Notes under the pieces: generated by a model
Databases searched by the model: none
The model's input: the letters and a program-made list of their open reading frames with translations, nothing else
Told to the model about the DNA's origin: nothing
Made by a program: the position numbers and the translations under genes
NCBI GenBank assembly: GCA_002632355.1
Contig: NSJJ01000003.1
Coordinates: 186,001-250,000, forward strand
DNA: 64,000 bases
Source of the DNA: Sulfuricella denitrificans
Lineage (GTDB): Bacteria; Pseudomonadota; Gammaproteobacteria; Burkholderiales; Sulfuricellaceae
Direction of reading: 5' to 3'
Part shown: positions 63,416-64,000 of the stretch, one piece after another
Layout: every line of letters begins with the position of its first letter
Numbering within the stretch: position 1 is the first letter of the stretch

Positions 63416-64000
63416 TTATAACGGATTCTGCTCGCGCATCATCTTGCGACGGATGAGCATGGCCAGTGCCATGGCGATACCCGAAATCAGCAAGATGGCA
63501 TAGCCATAATATGGGTAGGAATAAGTGCTGAACTGTGCCACCTTGCCTTCGCCAAACACTGTCGGCATGAAAGGTTTGACGGTAAATGCACCCCAGGGAT
63601 GCAGGTTGTGGCCGAAGAACCAGAGCCAGCCAGCATAGTCGAGCACAAAGAAAACCGGCAGCAAAGCTGGGACCAATGCCAGCAACAGAACGAATGGACG
63701 AATTTTCCAGACGCCTGCGATCAGGATCAGCATCGCAGCAATCAGTCCACCTGTAGTTGCTACAGAGGCCGTTTTAAGATTGGCCACCCAGCGATCAAGT
63801 ACCTCTGGCTGATTAAAAAATGTGCTGGCTTCCTTGTAGTAATGTTCTGCAAAGGTGTTCAGGTGGCCCATCACGAAAAGGTCGGTCACCATCCATGCGC
63901 TCACGGCAGTAAAACCCACACTCATGATCAGCAGTTGCTGCTTGCGCTGGGTTGCCATGAAAGCCAGCATCATTACTGCAAACATGCCGATAATGAATTT
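63416..64000 (-). CDS. nosB: NosB-like membrane protein, partial (5' end outside window)
   Basis: At least 195 residues, open to the window edge, so the N-terminus is missing. The visible part has five or six membrane helices (MSVGFTAVSAWMVTDLFVMG, GGLIAAMLILIAGVW, FVLLLALVPALLPVFFV, YGYAILLISGIAMALAML) with two loops rich in aromatic and polar residues. In Wolinella-type nos clusters a membrane protein NosB lies between nosZ and nosD; this gene has that position, so I assign it by context. The gene beyond is expected to be nosZ. Confidence 0.68.
   Translation of the reverse strand, partial: KFIIGMFAVMMLAFMATQRKQQLLIMSVGFTAVSAWMVTDLFVMGHLNTFAEHYYKEASTFFNQPEVLDRWVANLKTASVATTGGLIAAMLILIAGVWKIRPFVLLLALVPALLPVFFVLDYAGWLWFFGHNLHPWGAFTVKPFMPTVFGEGKVAQFSTYSYPYYGYAILLISGIAMALAMLIRRKMMREQNPL

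Overview
The window looks like a chromosomal segment of a denitrifying, probably sulfur-oxidising betaproteobacterium (Nitrosomonadales/Sulfuricellaceae-like; inferred from gene content, not from a marker gene). Coding density is high, and no tRNA, rRNA, CRISPR array, insertion sequence or phage gene was seen. All intergenic stretches are shorter than 300 bases.

Region 1 (1-2750) holds the end of a response regulator, its sensor kinase and a cysteine desulfurase. Region 2 (2920-10600) is a sulfur-handling block on the minus strand: DsrE-like protein, glutamine amidotransferase, trans-sulfuration PLP enzyme, two tandem small paralogues, TauE/SafE exporter, second DsrE protein, periplasmic rhodanese, MFS carrier, ETHE1-like persulfide dioxygenase and an ArsR-rhodanese regulator. 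Two nearly identical operator-like sites lie in front of the TauE unit and the dioxygenase. They suggest one sulfane-sulfur-responsive regulon.

Region 3 (10608-26974) is mostly housekeeping: ubiD, a PhnD-like binding protein next to a PAS-GGDEF protein, a c'-type cytochrome, ubiA-ubiC, rlmJ, ridA-recG, rpoZ-spoT, gmk, and a large divergent penicillin-binding protein.

Region 4 (27060-43508) is the nitrate and nitrite respiration island. napDAGHB runs leftward and nirS-nirT-(EB_dh cytochrome)-nirC-nirF-nirDL-nirG-(PilJ-like)-nirH-(hemerythrin)-nirJ-nirN runs rightward. Three FNR/DNR-type boxes mark the promoters of napD, nirS and nirJ.

Region 5 (43545-53053) has a PilZ protein, the O2-independent ubiquinone genes ubiT-ubiV-ubiU behind a YhcC-like radical SAM gene, a group of unknown small proteins, and a SCO/dihaem cytochrome cluster.

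Region 6 (53004-64000) is a leftward, almost gapless array: nosB(partial)-nosD-nosG-nosH-nosF-nosL-nosY-menG-menE-menF-menD. The nos layout is the Wolinella-like (clade II) type, in which NosG/NosH pass quinol electrons towards N2O reductase. Fusion of this array to menaquinone genes, through a one-base overlap of nosY and menG, is the most striking feature. Together the window encodes nitrate to nitrite to NO, the accessory part of N2O reduction, and two anaerobic quinone routes. nosZ, norBC, nirE, napC and the rest of the men pathway are not in the window.
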